Origin: Vibrio genomosp. F10 str. ZF-129
GTDB lineage: Bacteria; Pseudomonadota; Gammaproteobacteria; Enterobacterales; Vibrionaceae
Assembly (NCBI RefSeq): GCF_000287055.2
Contig: NZ_AJYQ02000001.1
Coordinates: 59,866 to 123,865, forward strand
Reading direction: 5' to 3'
DNA length: 64,000 bases
Shown: positions 7,868 to 16,886 of the stretch, one piece after another
How positions within the stretch are numbered: the first letter of the stretch is position 1
Layout: every line of letters starts with the position of its first letter
Position numbers and translations under genes: made by a program
The notes under the pieces: model-generated
What the model was told of the DNA's origin: nothing
The model's input: only the letters and a program-made list of their open reading frames with translations
Databases searched by the model: none

Positions 7868-7895
7868 CGCCACTCAATTTGAGTGGCGTTTTTTT
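7868..7895 (+). terminator. Rho-independent terminator of the small transcription unit
   Basis: CGCCACTC / GAGTGGCG pair around AATTT and are followed by seven T residues. There is no other gene for it to end, which argues that 7583-7895 is transcribed. Confidence 0.9.
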
Positions 7896-8170
7896 ATCTG
7901 AACAATAGTCACTGTCTTAGGTTTAATCGATAACGCTGGGTTTTAATATTTAGAACATTTCTTTAACCTCTATGCCATCATAATCAATCACTTCCTTTGG
8001 TTTTTTCCTCAAAATACTTTGAAAGTTTAGAACATGGTCTAAAAAATCACCATTGCTACTATTTTACTCTATTTACTTAAGTGTCTTATTTTTATGCTTA
8101 TTCTGTTGACATGGGTTGTTGCTCAATGGCCATGCCGATACGTAAATATTCATTAGAGTCATAATTCTAT
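7896..8170. other. Non-coding stretch with no recognised feature
   Basis: AT-rich sequence between the small unit and the permease promoter. I see no convincing ORF, repeat or operator here, and no purine riboswitch-like structure was recognised. Confidence 0.4.
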
Positions 8171-8171
8171 C

Positions 8172-8231
8172 TGGAATTTGTTATTTGATAACTCTATAAT
8201 TTACGCCAATCGATTACGCAACCGTTTACTT
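8172..8231 (+). promoter_or_regulatory. Purine permease promoter with PurR-like operator
   Basis: A perfect -10 (TATAAT, 8195-8200) has only a weak -35 (TGGAAT, 8172-8177). ACGCAACCGTTTACTT at 8216-8231 matches the PurR consensus ACGCAAACGTTTGCGT at 13 of 16 positions and lies just downstream of the expected start near 8207, a repressing position. Repression by PurR with purine corepressor is inferred. Confidence 0.75.
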
Positions 8232-8253
8232 TTTACCCTTATAGGACCCGATC

Positions 8254-9543
8254 ATGCTCGAAAGGCTATTTAAACTCAGTGAACACGGTACGAACGTGAA
8301 GACTGAGATCATTGCAGGTGTTACGACATTCCTAACGATGGCTTACATTATTTTTGTTAACCCAGCAATGCTCGCTGATGCAGGAATGGATCATGGCGCC
8401 GTATTTGTCGCGACATGTCTTGCCGCTGCTATTGGCTGTTTCATTATGGGCTTTGTGGCGAACTACCCAATTGCCCAAGCGCCGGGCATGGGACTGAATG
8501 CCTTCTTTACCTACGCGGTTGTTCTAGGTATGGGCTACACATGGCAAGTCGCTCTAGCGGCGGTTTTTGTTTCAGGTGTTTTATTTATTCTTTTAAGCAT
8601 CTTCAAAATCCGTGAATGGATTATCAATTCCATTCCAATGTCATTACGAACCGGTATTTCTGCCGGTATCGGTCTGTTTCTAGCGTTAATTGGTTTGAAA
8701 AACGCAGGTATTGTCGTTGATAACCCAGCGACGCTAGTTTCAATGGGTGATATCACATCTCTATCAGCGGTGTTAGCTGCTATCGGCTTCTTCTTAACGA
8801 TCTCATTGGTTCACCGCGGTCTTAAAGGCGCGGTAATGATAGCGATTCTAGTGGTTACGGCGCTAGGTTTAATGTTTGGTGATGTTCAATGGGGAGGCAT
8901 TATGTCTGCACCACCGAGCATTGCTCCGACCTTTATGCAGCTTGATTTCTCAGCGGTATTTGAAGTGGGTATGATTTCAGTCGTATTCGCGTTCCTATTT
9001 GTTGATCTGTTTGATACGGCAGGTACCTTGGTGGGTGTGGCTCAAAAGGCAGACTTAATCGATAAAGATGGTAAAATCCCTCGTTTGAATCGTGCACTTC
9101 TAGCGGATTCAACCGCAACCTCTGTCGGTGCTTTACTTGGTACCTCAAACACCACTTCTTACATTGAAAGTGTGGCTGGCGTTTCAGCTGGTGGCCGTAC
9201 AGGATTAACTGCGGTTGTAGTTGGCATTTTATTCATTCTTGCATTATTCTTCTCGCCACTTGCTGGTATGATCCCGGCGTATGCAACAACAGGTGCGTTA
9301 TTTTATGTTGCGATATTAATGCTTTCAGGTTTAGTGAGCATTGATTGGCGTGATCTGACTGAAGCAGCACCCGTGGTTGTGACTTGCTTGTTGATGCCAC
9401 TCACTTTCTCTATTGCAGAAGGTATCGCGCTAGGTTTTATTAGCTATGCAGCGATTAAAGCATTGAGTGGTAAGGGCCGCGACGTTTCTCTAAGTGTTTG
9501 GGTAATGTCGGCCATCTTTATCATTAAGTACATCGTAGAATAA
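8254..9543 (+). CDS. NCS2-family purine permease (AzgA/PurP-like)
   Basis: A 429-residue inner-membrane purine:proton symporter with about 12-14 hydrophobic segments. The AzgA-type N-terminus is clear: TEIIAGVTTFLTMAYIIFVN at residues about 16-35, then the PGMGLNAFF motif near residue 75. Further substrate-site motifs are VDLFDTAGTLVGVA near 250 and GTSNTTSYIESVAGVSAGGR near 290. Substrate choice among adenine, guanine and hypoxanthine cannot be read safely. It is 35 bp upstream of gpt, so the pair probably forms a uptake-and-salvage operon under the PurR-like site, which favours guanine, xanthine or hypoxanthine. Confidence 0.9.
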   Translation: MLERLFKLSEHGTNVKTEIIAGVTTFLTMAYIIFVNPAMLADAGMDHGAVFVATCLAAAIGCFIMGFVANYPIAQAPGMGLNAFFTYAVVLGMGYTWQVALAAVFVSGVLFILLSIFKIREWIINSIPMSLRTGISAGIGLFLALIGLKNAGIVVDNPATLVSMGDITSLSAVLAAIGFFLTISLVHRGLKGAVMIAILVVTALGLMFGDVQWGGIMSAPPSIAPTFMQLDFSAVFEVGMISVVFAFLFVDLFDTAGTLVGVAQKADLIDKDGKIPRLNRALLADSTATSVGALLGTSNTTSYIESVAGVSAGGRTGLTAVVVGILFILALFFSPLAGMIPAYATTGALFYVAILMLSGLVSIDWRDLTEAAPVVVTCLLMPLTFSIAEGIALGFISYAAIKALSGKGRDVSLSVWVMSAIFIIKYIVE

Positions 9544-9578
9544 CAACATTCATATATTAAAATTATTAGGTTTATACA

Positions 9579-10043
9579 ATGAGCAATAAATTCGTTATCA
9601 CTTGGGACAACATGCAAACTTACTGCCGTCAACTAGCTGAAAAGCAAATGCCAGCAGAACAATGGAAAGGTATCCTAGGTGTTAGCCGCGGTGGGCTTGT
9701 TCCTGCTGCTATCTTAGCTCGTGAACTTGGTATTCGTTATGTAGATACTATTTGTATCTCTAGCTACGATCATGACCATCAACATGATATGACAGTGGTA
9801 AAAGCACCAGAAGGTGATGGTGAAGGTTTTCTTATTGTAGAAGACTTAGTAGATAGCGGTGATACGGCACGTAAGTTACGTGAAATGTATCCAAAAGCGA
9901 AGCTTATTGCGGTATGCGCTAAGCCTTCAGGTTCAGACCTACTTGATGACTACATTGTTGATATTCCACAAGATACGTGGATTGAACAGCCATGGGATAC
10001 CGCGATTCAATATGCTGAGCCTATTAATCGCAAGCAAAAATAA
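9579..10043 (+). CDS. gpt: Xanthine-guanine phosphoribosyltransferase
   Basis: A 154-residue cytosolic enzyme that joins xanthine, guanine or hypoxanthine to PRPP to give the nucleotide. The PRPP-binding motif is [17 protein letters not shown] at residues about 86-102, and [10 protein letters not shown] near residue 34 supplies the second PRPP/phosphate loop. Length matches E. coli Gpt (152). It is the second gene after the NCS2 permease and ends in a strong terminator. In E. coli the next gene is also frsA. Confidence 0.95.
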   Translation: MSNKFVITWDNMQTYCRQLAEKQMPAEQWKGILGVSRGGLVPAAILARELGIRYVDTICISSYDHDHQHDMTVVKAPEGDGEGFLIVEDLVDSGDTARKLREMYPKAKLIAVCAKPSGSDLLDDYIVDIPQDTWIEQPWDTAIQYAEPINRKQK

Positions 10044-10065
10044 TTGCTTATTAGCGGAAATCATG

Positions 10066-10097
10066 AAAAATGACCCTGTTGTGGGTCATTTTTTTTT
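10066..10097 (+). terminator. Rho-independent terminator after gpt
   Basis: AAAAATGACCC / GGGTCATTTTT with loop TGTTGT and a long T-tract. Confidence 0.93.
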
Positions 10098-10131
10098 GCC
10101 CTTTTTGTAAAGCTGCGTACTAGGGAATTCT

Positions 10132-11373
10132 ATGTCAGACAAAAGTGATAAGAACTTATCTGAAACTCTTTTTGTTAAACACAAACAAGCAAAAGAAACG
10201 TCAGCGTTGACTCAATATATGCCAAGCAGTCAGCCTTTCCTTGAGGAAAAGATTAATACTGGCGCATGGTATCGGAATCTACGCCGAATGCAGTGGGCGT
10301 GGCAGGGGATTGACCCGATTGAACAAGAGGCGGTATTCGCACGCATCGCTTCATCGACGCACTCTCGTACCCATGATCAATGGTTGGATACTGTGATTGG
10401 TTTTCGCAGTGGCAACTGGGCGTATGAGTGGGGGAAGCTTGGTGCCGAGCACCAAAAAAAGGGCAGAGAGATCGACGGTGAAAAAGGGGCTGATGAGCTA
10501 TTCACTGCATCGTTATGCTATAGCATTGCAGGTTATCCACACCTAAAAAATGACAACTTATCACTTCAAGCCCAAGTACAGGCAAATGCAGCTTACAGTG
10601 AAGCGGCGGAAAAAAGTAAATTTGTCGTCAAGCGTATAGAAGTGCCTTACGGAAAAAGAAAAATAATCGCCAATTTACACGCAACCAATACTCTACAGCC
10701 ACAACCGGTGATTATCGTCAGTGCCGGGCTCGACTCATTACAAAGTGATATGTGGCGTTTGTTTAAAGATCATCTCGCCCCGAAAAATATTGCCATGTTG
10801 ACGGTTGATATGCCTTCCGTTGGCCATAGCAGTCATTGGCCTCTCACTGAAGATACGTCTTGCCTTCATCAGGCAGTACTTGACGAGCTTCCAAATATCC
10901 CCTGGGTAGATCACTACAAAGTGGGCCTAATGGGGTTCCGTTTTGGCGGGAATGCTATGGTACGTTTGTCTTTCTTAGAACAGAGTAAAATCAAGGCATG
11001 TGTCTCGATGGGGGCTCCTATTCACGATCTTTTAGCTTCTCCGAAGAAATTGAAAAAAATGTCTAAAATGTATTTGGATTTGCTGGCTTCGCGTATTGGA
11101 AAGCAAGTGGTGGACATTGAAAGCTTATCGGGATTGCTAATGGCGTGGTCATTGAAGGTGCAAGGTGTTGTCTCTAACCGAAAAACTAAGGTGCCTATTT
11201 TAGCGATGAGCCTAGACGGCGATCCCATTTCCCCTCATAGCGATAATCAGTTGGTAGCACTATATAGCCAATATGGAAAGGCGACGAAAATAAATAACAA
11301 AACAATTTCAGAAGGATATGAGCAATCCCTCGCTTTAGCAATAAAATGGATGGAAGACGAATTATATAGATGA
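10132..11373 (+). CDS. frsA: FrsA family alpha/beta hydrolase-fold protein
   Basis: A 413-residue protein aligning along its length with E. coli FrsA (esterase, linked to the fermentation/respiration switch through the glucose enzyme IIA). The N-terminal helical part holds TVIGFRSGNWAYEWG near residue 83; the hydrolase core starts near residue 175 (IEVPYGKRKIIANLH). At the usual nucleophile elbow G-x-S-x-G the sequence reads GFRFGGN, with Arg in place of Ser, as in other FrsA proteins, so classical serine esterase chemistry is doubtful. Start ATG follows TAGGGA. Gene order gpt-frsA-crl is shared with E. coli. Confidence 0.92.
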   Translation: MSDKSDKNLSETLFVKHKQAKETSALTQYMPSSQPFLEEKINTGAWYRNLRRMQWAWQGIDPIEQEAVFARIASSTHSRTHDQWLDTVIGFRSGNWAYEWGKLGAEHQKKGREIDGEKGADELFTASLCYSIAGYPHLKNDNLSLQAQVQANAAYSEAAEKSKFVVKRIEVPYGKRKIIANLHATNTLQPQPVIIVSAGLDSLQSDMWRLFKDHLAPKNIAMLTVDMPSVGHSSHWPLTEDTSCLHQAVLDELPNIPWVDHYKVGLMGFRFGGNAMVRLSFLEQSKIKACVSMGAPIHDLLASPKKLKKMSKMYLDLLASRIGKQVVDIESLSGLLMAWSLKVQGVVSNRKTKVPILAMSLDGDPISPHSDNQLVALYSQYGKATKINNKTISEGYEQSLALAIKWMEDELYR

Positions 11374-11470
11374 CATTTCTCCGCTATTGGTTAAGCATGA
11401 TATAGATGGTTGATAAATAACCACATAATTATAAAAATTATCATCGCTAATCACTAATGGAGTAATTTAT

Positions 11471-11860
11471 ATGGCAGAAGCTACAAAGTTGCCGACTCAC
11501 TATCGCATATTAAGTACTTTAAAAGCTGTTGGGCCTTATCTAAGAGAGAATCAATGCAGTGAAGGCAATTATCTATTCGATTGCCTATCTGTTTGTGTTA
11601 ACGATAAAAAGTCCCCCGAAGAACGTGAATTCTGGGGGTGGTGGCTCGAGTTAGAGCAGTTTGAGCAAACCTTTAAAGCCAAATACTTTACGGGGCGGTA
11701 TAACTTAGCCGGTAATTGGGACGTGGTAGCAATACCGAAAAAGGCTATTGCAGAGGTGAATCGCACCCAAGATGACTTCCATGCCAAGCTCATCAAAACA
11801 CTTGAAGACAAGTTTGATATGACGGTCGAGTTGCACAAAGAGTCTGTTGAATTCGTCTAA
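11471..11860 (+). CDS. crl: Sigma factor-binding protein Crl
   Basis: A 129-residue cytosolic protein that helps RpoS join core RNA polymerase and so favours stationary-phase and stress transcription. The conserved core is present: LKAVGPYLRE, FDCLSVCVN near residue 37 and the Crl signature REFWGWWLELEQFE near residue 56. Length equals the family norm of about 130. ATG follows TGGAGTAATTT. A terminator follows directly. In E. coli phoE lies between crl and proB; here proB is next. Confidence 0.94.
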   Translation: MAEATKLPTHYRILSTLKAVGPYLRENQCSEGNYLFDCLSVCVNDKKSPEEREFWGWWLELEQFEQTFKAKYFTGRYNLAGNWDVVAIPKKAIAEVNRTQDDFHAKLIKTLEDKFDMTVELHKESVEFV

Positions 11861-11888
11861 AATTAGCAAAAACTGATCGACTTTAAAT

Positions 11889-11912
11889 AAAAAGGTGCTT
11901 CGAGCACCTTTT
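11889..11912 (+). terminator. Terminator after crl
   Basis: AAAAGGTGC / GCACCTTTT with loop TTCGA; the T-run is short. Confidence 0.8.
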
Positions 11913-11979
11913 CTACTTGTTAAATCCAGCATTGATTGTTAAAACATCAAGTCTTATCGTATTTCTTATCAAAAATATC

Positions 11980-13119
11980 ATGACAACAAAGCAGCAAAGC
12001 GGAAGCACAATCCAGTCTAAAACAGTGGTTGTGAAATTAGGTACTAGTGTACTCACAGGTGGTACCCAGGCTCTTGACCGAGCTCATATGGTGGAACTTG
12101 TGCGTCAATGTGCAGAGTTAAAGAAACTCGGCCACTCTATCGTCATCGTCTCTTCTGGCGCTATCGCAGCAGGACGTGAGCACCTAGGCTACCCCGCACT
12201 CCCCAACGCAATGTCCAGTAAGCAACTTCTTGCCGCTGTCGGACAAAGCCAATTGATTCAAGTTTGGGAGTCTTTGTTTGCTATTTATGGCATGAAAATC
12301 GGCCAAATGTTGTTAACTCGTGCCGATTTAGATGATCGAGAGCGATTTTTAAATGCTCGCGATACCATCAACGCATTGGTCGATAACGACATCATTCCTG
12401 TTGTGAATGAGAACGATGCAGTCGCAACCAGTGAAATAAAAGTTGGCGATAACGATAACCTATCGGCTTTGGTCGGGATATTGTGCGGTGCTGATAAATT
12501 ACTGTTACTGACGGATCAAAAAGGTCTGTTTACTGCGGATCCACGTAAAGATCCAAATGCAGAATTGATCAAAGAAGTGCGTACGATTGACGACACTTTA
12601 CGCAAAATCGCCGGTGACAGCGGAACCACTCTAGGGACCGGTGGAATGGCCACAAAACTCCAGGCCGCTGATATTGCCAGACGTGCAGGAATTGAAGTGA
12701 TCATCGCTGCGGGAAGTGCAGAGAACGTTATCTTTGATGCTTTAAGTGATGCGCCTCAAGGAACGAGGTTTCTTCCATTGGCTGAAGCGCTAGAAAACCG
12801 AAAGCGTTGGATTTTGGCTGGCCCTTCTGCATCGGGTGACATTGTCATTGATGATGGAGCGATGCGAGCGGTGTTAACGAAAGGAAGCAGTTTGCTTGCC
12901 AAAGGGGTGATTAAAGTCCGTGGTGAGTTTGCCCGAGGAGAGGTATCTCGCCTTGTTGATACCAATGGTGCTTTGATTGCCCGCGGAATTACCAGTTATT
13001 CCAGCGACGACTTGGCAAAAATTGCAGGAAAACACAGCAAAGACATTATTACTATTCTTGGCCATGACTATGGTTCTGAAGTTATCCACCGTGATGATCT
13101 GGTTATAATTCAAGAATAA
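11980..13119 (+). CDS. proB: Glutamate 5-kinase
   Basis: First step of proline synthesis: ATP-dependent phosphorylation of glutamate, with product passed to ProA. The kinase domain begins [13 protein letters not shown] (residues about 13-25), with [17 protein letters not shown] and [21 protein letters not shown] typical of the amino-acid kinase fold; a C-terminal PUA domain covers about 285-379. I chose ATG 11980 (379 residues) because it aligns with E. coli ProB; the frame stays open further upstream. No clear ribosome site precedes it, which is unusual. Feedback inhibition by proline is known for the family. proA follows after 15 bp. Confidence 0.95.
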   Translation: MTTKQQSGSTIQSKTVVVKLGTSVLTGGTQALDRAHMVELVRQCAELKKLGHSIVIVSSGAIAAGREHLGYPALPNAMSSKQLLAAVGQSQLIQVWESLFAIYGMKIGQMLLTRADLDDRERFLNARDTINALVDNDIIPVVNENDAVATSEIKVGDNDNLSALVGILCGADKLLLLTDQKGLFTADPRKDPNAELIKEVRTIDDTLRKIAGDSGTTLGTGGMATKLQAADIARRAGIEVIIAAGSAENVIFDALSDAPQGTRFLPLAEALENRKRWILAGPSASGDIVIDDGAMRAVLTKGSSLLAKGVIKVRGEFARGEVSRLVDTNGALIARGITSYSSDDLAKIAGKHSKDIITILGHDYGSEVIHRDDLVIIQE

Positions 13120-13134
13120 AAAGAGGATTTTAAA

Positions 13135-14385
13135 GTGGACTTACTTAATATGGGGCAGGCGGCAAAAAATGCGGCCTTTGAATTAGCAACAGCTTCAACC
13201 AAACAAAAAAATCATGCGCTAGCGATTATTGCTGATGAGCTAGAAGCGAACAGCGATACCATTCTAGCGGCCAATGAAAAGGATATTCAACTTGGGCGTG
13301 AAGCGGGTTTAACCGATGCGTTGTTGGATCGCTTGCTGCTTAATAAAGAACGTTTAACCGGCATTGCTAATGATGTACGTAATGTGATCAGTTTGAATGA
13401 TCCCGTTGGTAGCGAGATCGACAGTAAAATGCTGGAAAATGGCATGTCATTGTCACGTCGTCGTGTCCCTTTGGGTGTGGTCGGGGTGATCTATGAAGCG
13501 CGCCCTAATGTAACGATAGATATCGCTGCACTGTGTTTGAAAACGGGTAATGCCAGTATTCTTCGTGGCGGCAAAGAGACCTTCTTTTCTAATATGGAAC
13601 TGGTCAAAGTGATTCAATCTGCTTTAGAGAAAGCAAAGCTTCCTGCTGCCTCGGTGCAATACATTGAAAAACCGGATCGTGAGCTTGTGTCACAACTGCT
13701 TAAACTTGATGAATATGTTGATATGATCATTCCGAGAGGTGGTGCTGGCTTACATAAAATGTGTAAAGAGAACAGTACGATTCCGGTCATCATCGGCGGT
13801 TTTGGTATTAGCCATATCTTTGTCGACGAGAGTGCAGATTTGGAACGTTCTCTGGATGTTGTGGAAAACTCAAAAGTTCAGCGCCCATCAGCTTGTAACT
13901 CACTCGATACATTACTTGTCCACCAAAAGGTAGCGGCTGAGTTTTTATCAAAAATCGCACAGCGCATGAGCGCTAAAGTCAGCTTTGTGGCGGAGCCTAA
14001 GGCAAAATCATTGCTGGGCGATGCTGACAATGTCCGCGACGCAGAGCAAGGTGATTTTGATACAGAATGGCTTGCTTACACGCTTGGGGTTAAAGTGGTC
14101 GTCGATGTTAAAGAAGCCATCGACCATATGCGAATCCATAACGCCAGTCATTCTGATGCGATCATGACCAACAGCTTACAGAATTCAGAAATATTCATAA
14201 ACTCAGTGGGTTCAGCGGCCGTCTACGTGAATGCGTCGACCCGTTTTACTGATGGTGCGCAATTTGGTTTAGGGGCTGAAGTGGCGGTTTCCACGCAAAA
14301 ACTTCATGCTCGTGGCCCGATGGGACTTGAAGAGTTAACAAGCTATAAGTGGGTAGGAAAAGCCGATTATTTGACTCGACCGTAA
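13135..14385 (+). CDS. proA: Gamma-glutamyl phosphate reductase
   Basis: Second proline enzyme: NADPH-dependent reduction of glutamyl-5-phosphate to the semialdehyde. A 416-residue aldehyde dehydrogenase-fold protein with the family signature [19 protein letters not shown] at residues about 104-122 and the catalytic Cys in [12 protein letters not shown] near residue 253. It starts with GTG behind AGAGGA and forms an operon with proB, as in E. coli. Confidence 0.96.
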   Translation: MDLLNMGQAAKNAAFELATASTKQKNHALAIIADELEANSDTILAANEKDIQLGREAGLTDALLDRLLLNKERLTGIANDVRNVISLNDPVGSEIDSKMLENGMSLSRRRVPLGVVGVIYEARPNVTIDIAALCLKTGNASILRGGKETFFSNMELVKVIQSALEKAKLPAASVQYIEKPDRELVSQLLKLDEYVDMIIPRGGAGLHKMCKENSTIPVIIGGFGISHIFVDESADLERSLDVVENSKVQRPSACNSLDTLLVHQKVAAEFLSKIAQRMSAKVSFVAEPKAKSLLGDADNVRDAEQGDFDTEWLAYTLGVKVVVDVKEAIDHMRIHNASHSDAIMTNSLQNSEIFINSVGSAAVYVNASTRFTDGAQFGLGAEVAVSTQKLHARGPMGLEELTSYKWVGKADYLTRP

Positions 14386-14490
14386 TATCACTAGAAAAAA
14401 TGATGACAGGCTCATAATCGAGGCTACTTTTTGCGAGAGTTCGAGGTTCAGACTTTCATAGCTTGAAGTGTCTCAGGATTCTATGATTTT

Positions 14491-14519
14491 AAAGGGGCGT
14501 GTTGCCCCTTTTGCTTTTC
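14491..14519 (+). terminator. Terminator after proA
   Basis: AAAGGGGC / GCCCCTTT with loop GTGTT followed by a T-rich run, about 105 bp after the proA stop. Confidence 0.85.
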
Positions 14520-14568
14520 TTAGTAAGAGTAATTCCGTTACACTGGCATTCAATCACTTGGAGGTAAT

Positions 14569-15018
14569 ATGCATTGTCCATTCTGTTCTGAGAACGACAC
14601 AAAAGTTATTGATTCTAGACTCGTTGCTGATGGTCATCAGGTTCGTCGCCGTCGACAATGCCTAGCGTGTAGTGAGCGATTCACCACATTTGAAACGGCT
14701 GAGCTGGTGATGCCTAAAGTGATCAAAACAAACGGCAATCGTGAACCATTCAATGAAGACAAAATGGTTGGTGGTGTTCAGCGAGCTTTAGAAAAACGCC
14801 CTGTCAGTGCCGATTCGATTGAGCTTGCTATCAGCATGATAAAATCTCAGCTTCGAGCCACAGGTGAACGTGAAGTGCCGAGTGACATGATTGGGAACCT
14901 GGTTATGGATCAACTCAAAGAACTCGATAAAGTCGCCTATATTCGTTTTGCTTCCGTATATCGTAGTTTTGAAGATATTCGTGAGTTTGGCGAAGAAATA
15001 GCAAAACTAGAAGATTAA
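14569..15018 (+). CDS. nrdR: Transcriptional repressor NrdR
   Basis: A 149-residue nucleotide-sensing repressor of ribonucleotide reductase genes. The N-terminal zinc ribbon shows CPFC (residues 3-6) and CLAC (31-34) on either side of the DNA-binding RRRRQ. The ATP-cone domain runs from about 48 to 138 ([20 protein letters not shown]). Length matches E. coli NrdR. ATG follows GGAGG at optimal spacing. It leads the riboflavin cluster, the E. coli arrangement; ribD starts 11 bp after its stop. Confidence 0.97.
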   Translation: MHCPFCSENDTKVIDSRLVADGHQVRRRRQCLACSERFTTFETAELVMPKVIKTNGNREPFNEDKMVGGVQRALEKRPVSADSIELAISMIKSQLRATGEREVPSDMIGNLVMDQLKELDKVAYIRFASVYRSFEDIREFGEEIAKLED

Positions 15019-15029
15019 GCCCACAAACC

Positions 15030-16136
15030 ATGCCCCAGTTTTCAACATTCGATTATAAAATGATGTCCCATGCTATTACGTTAGCAAAAAAAGGGATGTA
15101 CACCACGGCACCTAATCCTAATGTTGGGTGTGTTATTGTGTCTGAAGGCCAAATGGTCGGTGAAGGCTTCCATAAGCGAGCTGGTGAGCCTCACGCTGAA
15201 GTGCATGCTCTTCGTATGGCTGGTAGCCAATCTGTCGGAGCAACGGCTTACGTTACGTTAGAGCCTTGTTCTCACTATGGCCGAACGCCACCATGTGCAG
15301 AAGGTCTCATTAATGCGGGTGTCAGTCGTGTGGTATGTGCCATGCAAGACCCGAACCCGCAAGTGGCTGGCCGAGGCATCGAAATGCTTCGACAGGCTGG
15401 CATATTGGTCGACGTGGGTTTACTTGAATCGGAGGCTGAAGCATTAAACCCAGCTTTTATCAAACGCATGAAAACGGGTCGCCCATTCGTTCAGCTTAAA
15501 ATGGCCGCGAGCTTAGATGGACAAACGGCACTCAGTAATGGGGTTAGCCAATGGATTACGTCTCCTCAGTCTCGTCAAAACGTTCAAGCGTATCGAGCAA
15601 AGTCATGCGCAATATTATCAACCAGTAAGACAGTCATCGAAGACAATGCCTCATTAAATGTGCGCTGGGATGACTTGCCGGCCAGTATTCAATCTCATTA
15701 CCCTGCTAATGAGGTTCGTCAACCCGCTCGGGTGATTCTAGATCGTCAACGACAACTTTCGGCGTCACTGAATTTATATCAGTCGTCAGGGGCGGTTATT
15801 ACCGTGTCTGAAACTGGAGATATCGTTGCCAGCTTAAATCAAAGCGGACAGATTGATTTAGACAAAGCATTTCAAGACTTAGTAGAATCACACAATATCA
15901 ACAACATCTGGGTTGAAGCGGGGGCGACATTGGCGAAATCATTGATTAACGCTGACCTTGTTGATGAACTTATATTGTATTTGGCGCCCAAAATTATGGG
16001 CAGTGATGGCCGTGGCCTCTTTGGTGCCCTTGGGTTTGAATCGATGAGCGACACTCATGAGTTATCCATCCAAGACCTGCGTCAAGTGGGGCCAGATATT
16101 CGAATCGTAGCAACACTAAAACAAAAAGATAAATAA
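15030..16136 (+). CDS. ribD: Bifunctional riboflavin deaminase/reductase RibD
   Basis: A 368-residue cytosolic enzyme: an N-terminal cytidine deaminase-type zinc domain and a C-terminal NADPH-dependent reductase act consecutively on the pyrimidine intermediate from GTP. Zinc ligands lie in HAEVHAL (residues about 54-60) and PCSHYGRTPPCAE (about 79-91). The reductase half shows RPFVQLKMAASLDGQTAL near residue 150 and a late APKIMGSDGRGL. Its stop codon is one base before the ribE start. Confidence 0.96.
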   Translation: MPQFSTFDYKMMSHAITLAKKGMYTTAPNPNVGCVIVSEGQMVGEGFHKRAGEPHAEVHALRMAGSQSVGATAYVTLEPCSHYGRTPPCAEGLINAGVSRVVCAMQDPNPQVAGRGIEMLRQAGILVDVGLLESEAEALNPAFIKRMKTGRPFVQLKMAASLDGQTALSNGVSQWITSPQSRQNVQAYRAKSCAILSTSKTVIEDNASLNVRWDDLPASIQSHYPANEVRQPARVILDRQRQLSASLNLYQSSGAVITVSETGDIVASLNQSGQIDLDKAFQDLVESHNINNIWVEAGATLAKSLINADLVDELILYLAPKIMGSDGRGLFGALGFESMSDTHELSIQDLRQVGPDIRIVATLKQKDK

Positions 16137-16137
16137 C

Positions 16138-16794
16138 ATGTTTACAGGAATAGTAGAAACAGTCGGCCATATCGCGTCTATCGTACCGAAAGGTGAAGAT
16201 ATTAGCGTTACGGTCAATGTTGGTAAACTTGATATGTCCGACGTGAAGTTGGGTGATAGTATCGCAACCAATGGGGTATGTTTGACCGTTGTCGACTTCA
16301 ATTCGTCGAGTTATACCGCAGACCTTTCTTTAGAAACATTGAATAAAACAGGTTTTACCGATTATAAAGCGGGCGATAAGGTTAACTTAGAAAAAGCGAT
16401 GTTACCGACCACTCGATTTGGTGGACATATCGTCTCGGGTCATGTTGATGGGGTCGGTGAAATTATCGAGCGTCATCAAGCGGGCCGAGCTATTGAGTTT
16501 TGGGTTGCAATGCCGGCCGAACTATCAAAGTATGTTGCAGAAAAAGGCTCAATTACCGTCGATGGTATTAGCTTAACCGTGAATGACTTACGTAAAAATG
16601 CCTTTAAACTTACCATCGTGCCTCACACGGGTGAAGAAACCACGATTAACGATTTCCAAGTGGGTCGCAAGATCAACCTTGAAGTGGATCTGCTTGCGCG
16701 TTACATGGAAAGGTTACTTCAAGGTCAGCAAGAGCAATCCGAGCCCAAATCTCGTTTGAGCATGGAGTTTTTACAACAAAACGGCTTTGCATAA
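16138..16794 (+). CDS. ribE: Riboflavin synthase, alpha subunit
   Basis: A 218-residue enzyme that dismutates two 6,7-dimethyl-8-ribityllumazine molecules into riboflavin. It has two lumazine-binding repeats, the first opening with the invariant MFTGIVE and holding NGVCLTVVD, the second starting near residue 98 (GGHIVSGHVDGVGEI) with SITVDGISLTVND. Length is normal. In E. coli the homologous gene is elsewhere; here it sits between ribD and ribB. Symbol use varies (ribC or ribE). Confidence 0.95.
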   Translation: MFTGIVETVGHIASIVPKGEDISVTVNVGKLDMSDVKLGDSIATNGVCLTVVDFNSSSYTADLSLETLNKTGFTDYKAGDKVNLEKAMLPTTRFGGHIVSGHVDGVGEIIERHQAGRAIEFWVAMPAELSKYVAEKGSITVDGISLTVNDLRKNAFKLTIVPHTGEETTINDFQVGRKINLEVDLLARYMERLLQGQQEQSEPKSRLSMEFLQQNGFA

Positions 16795-16886
16795 GAGCCC
16801 GTCTCTATTGGTAATTGAGTGTTCATGTTTGCTGTCATTGAAGAAGCAAGCAAGAGAACTTAGACATTGGAATATAGGAATTAAGC

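Noticed and set aside
14386..16886. Possible FMN riboswitch in the riboflavin cluster
   Set aside because: Gaps before ribD and ribE are too short (11 and 1 bases), and the 92-base gap before ribB shows no RFN-like conserved blocks.
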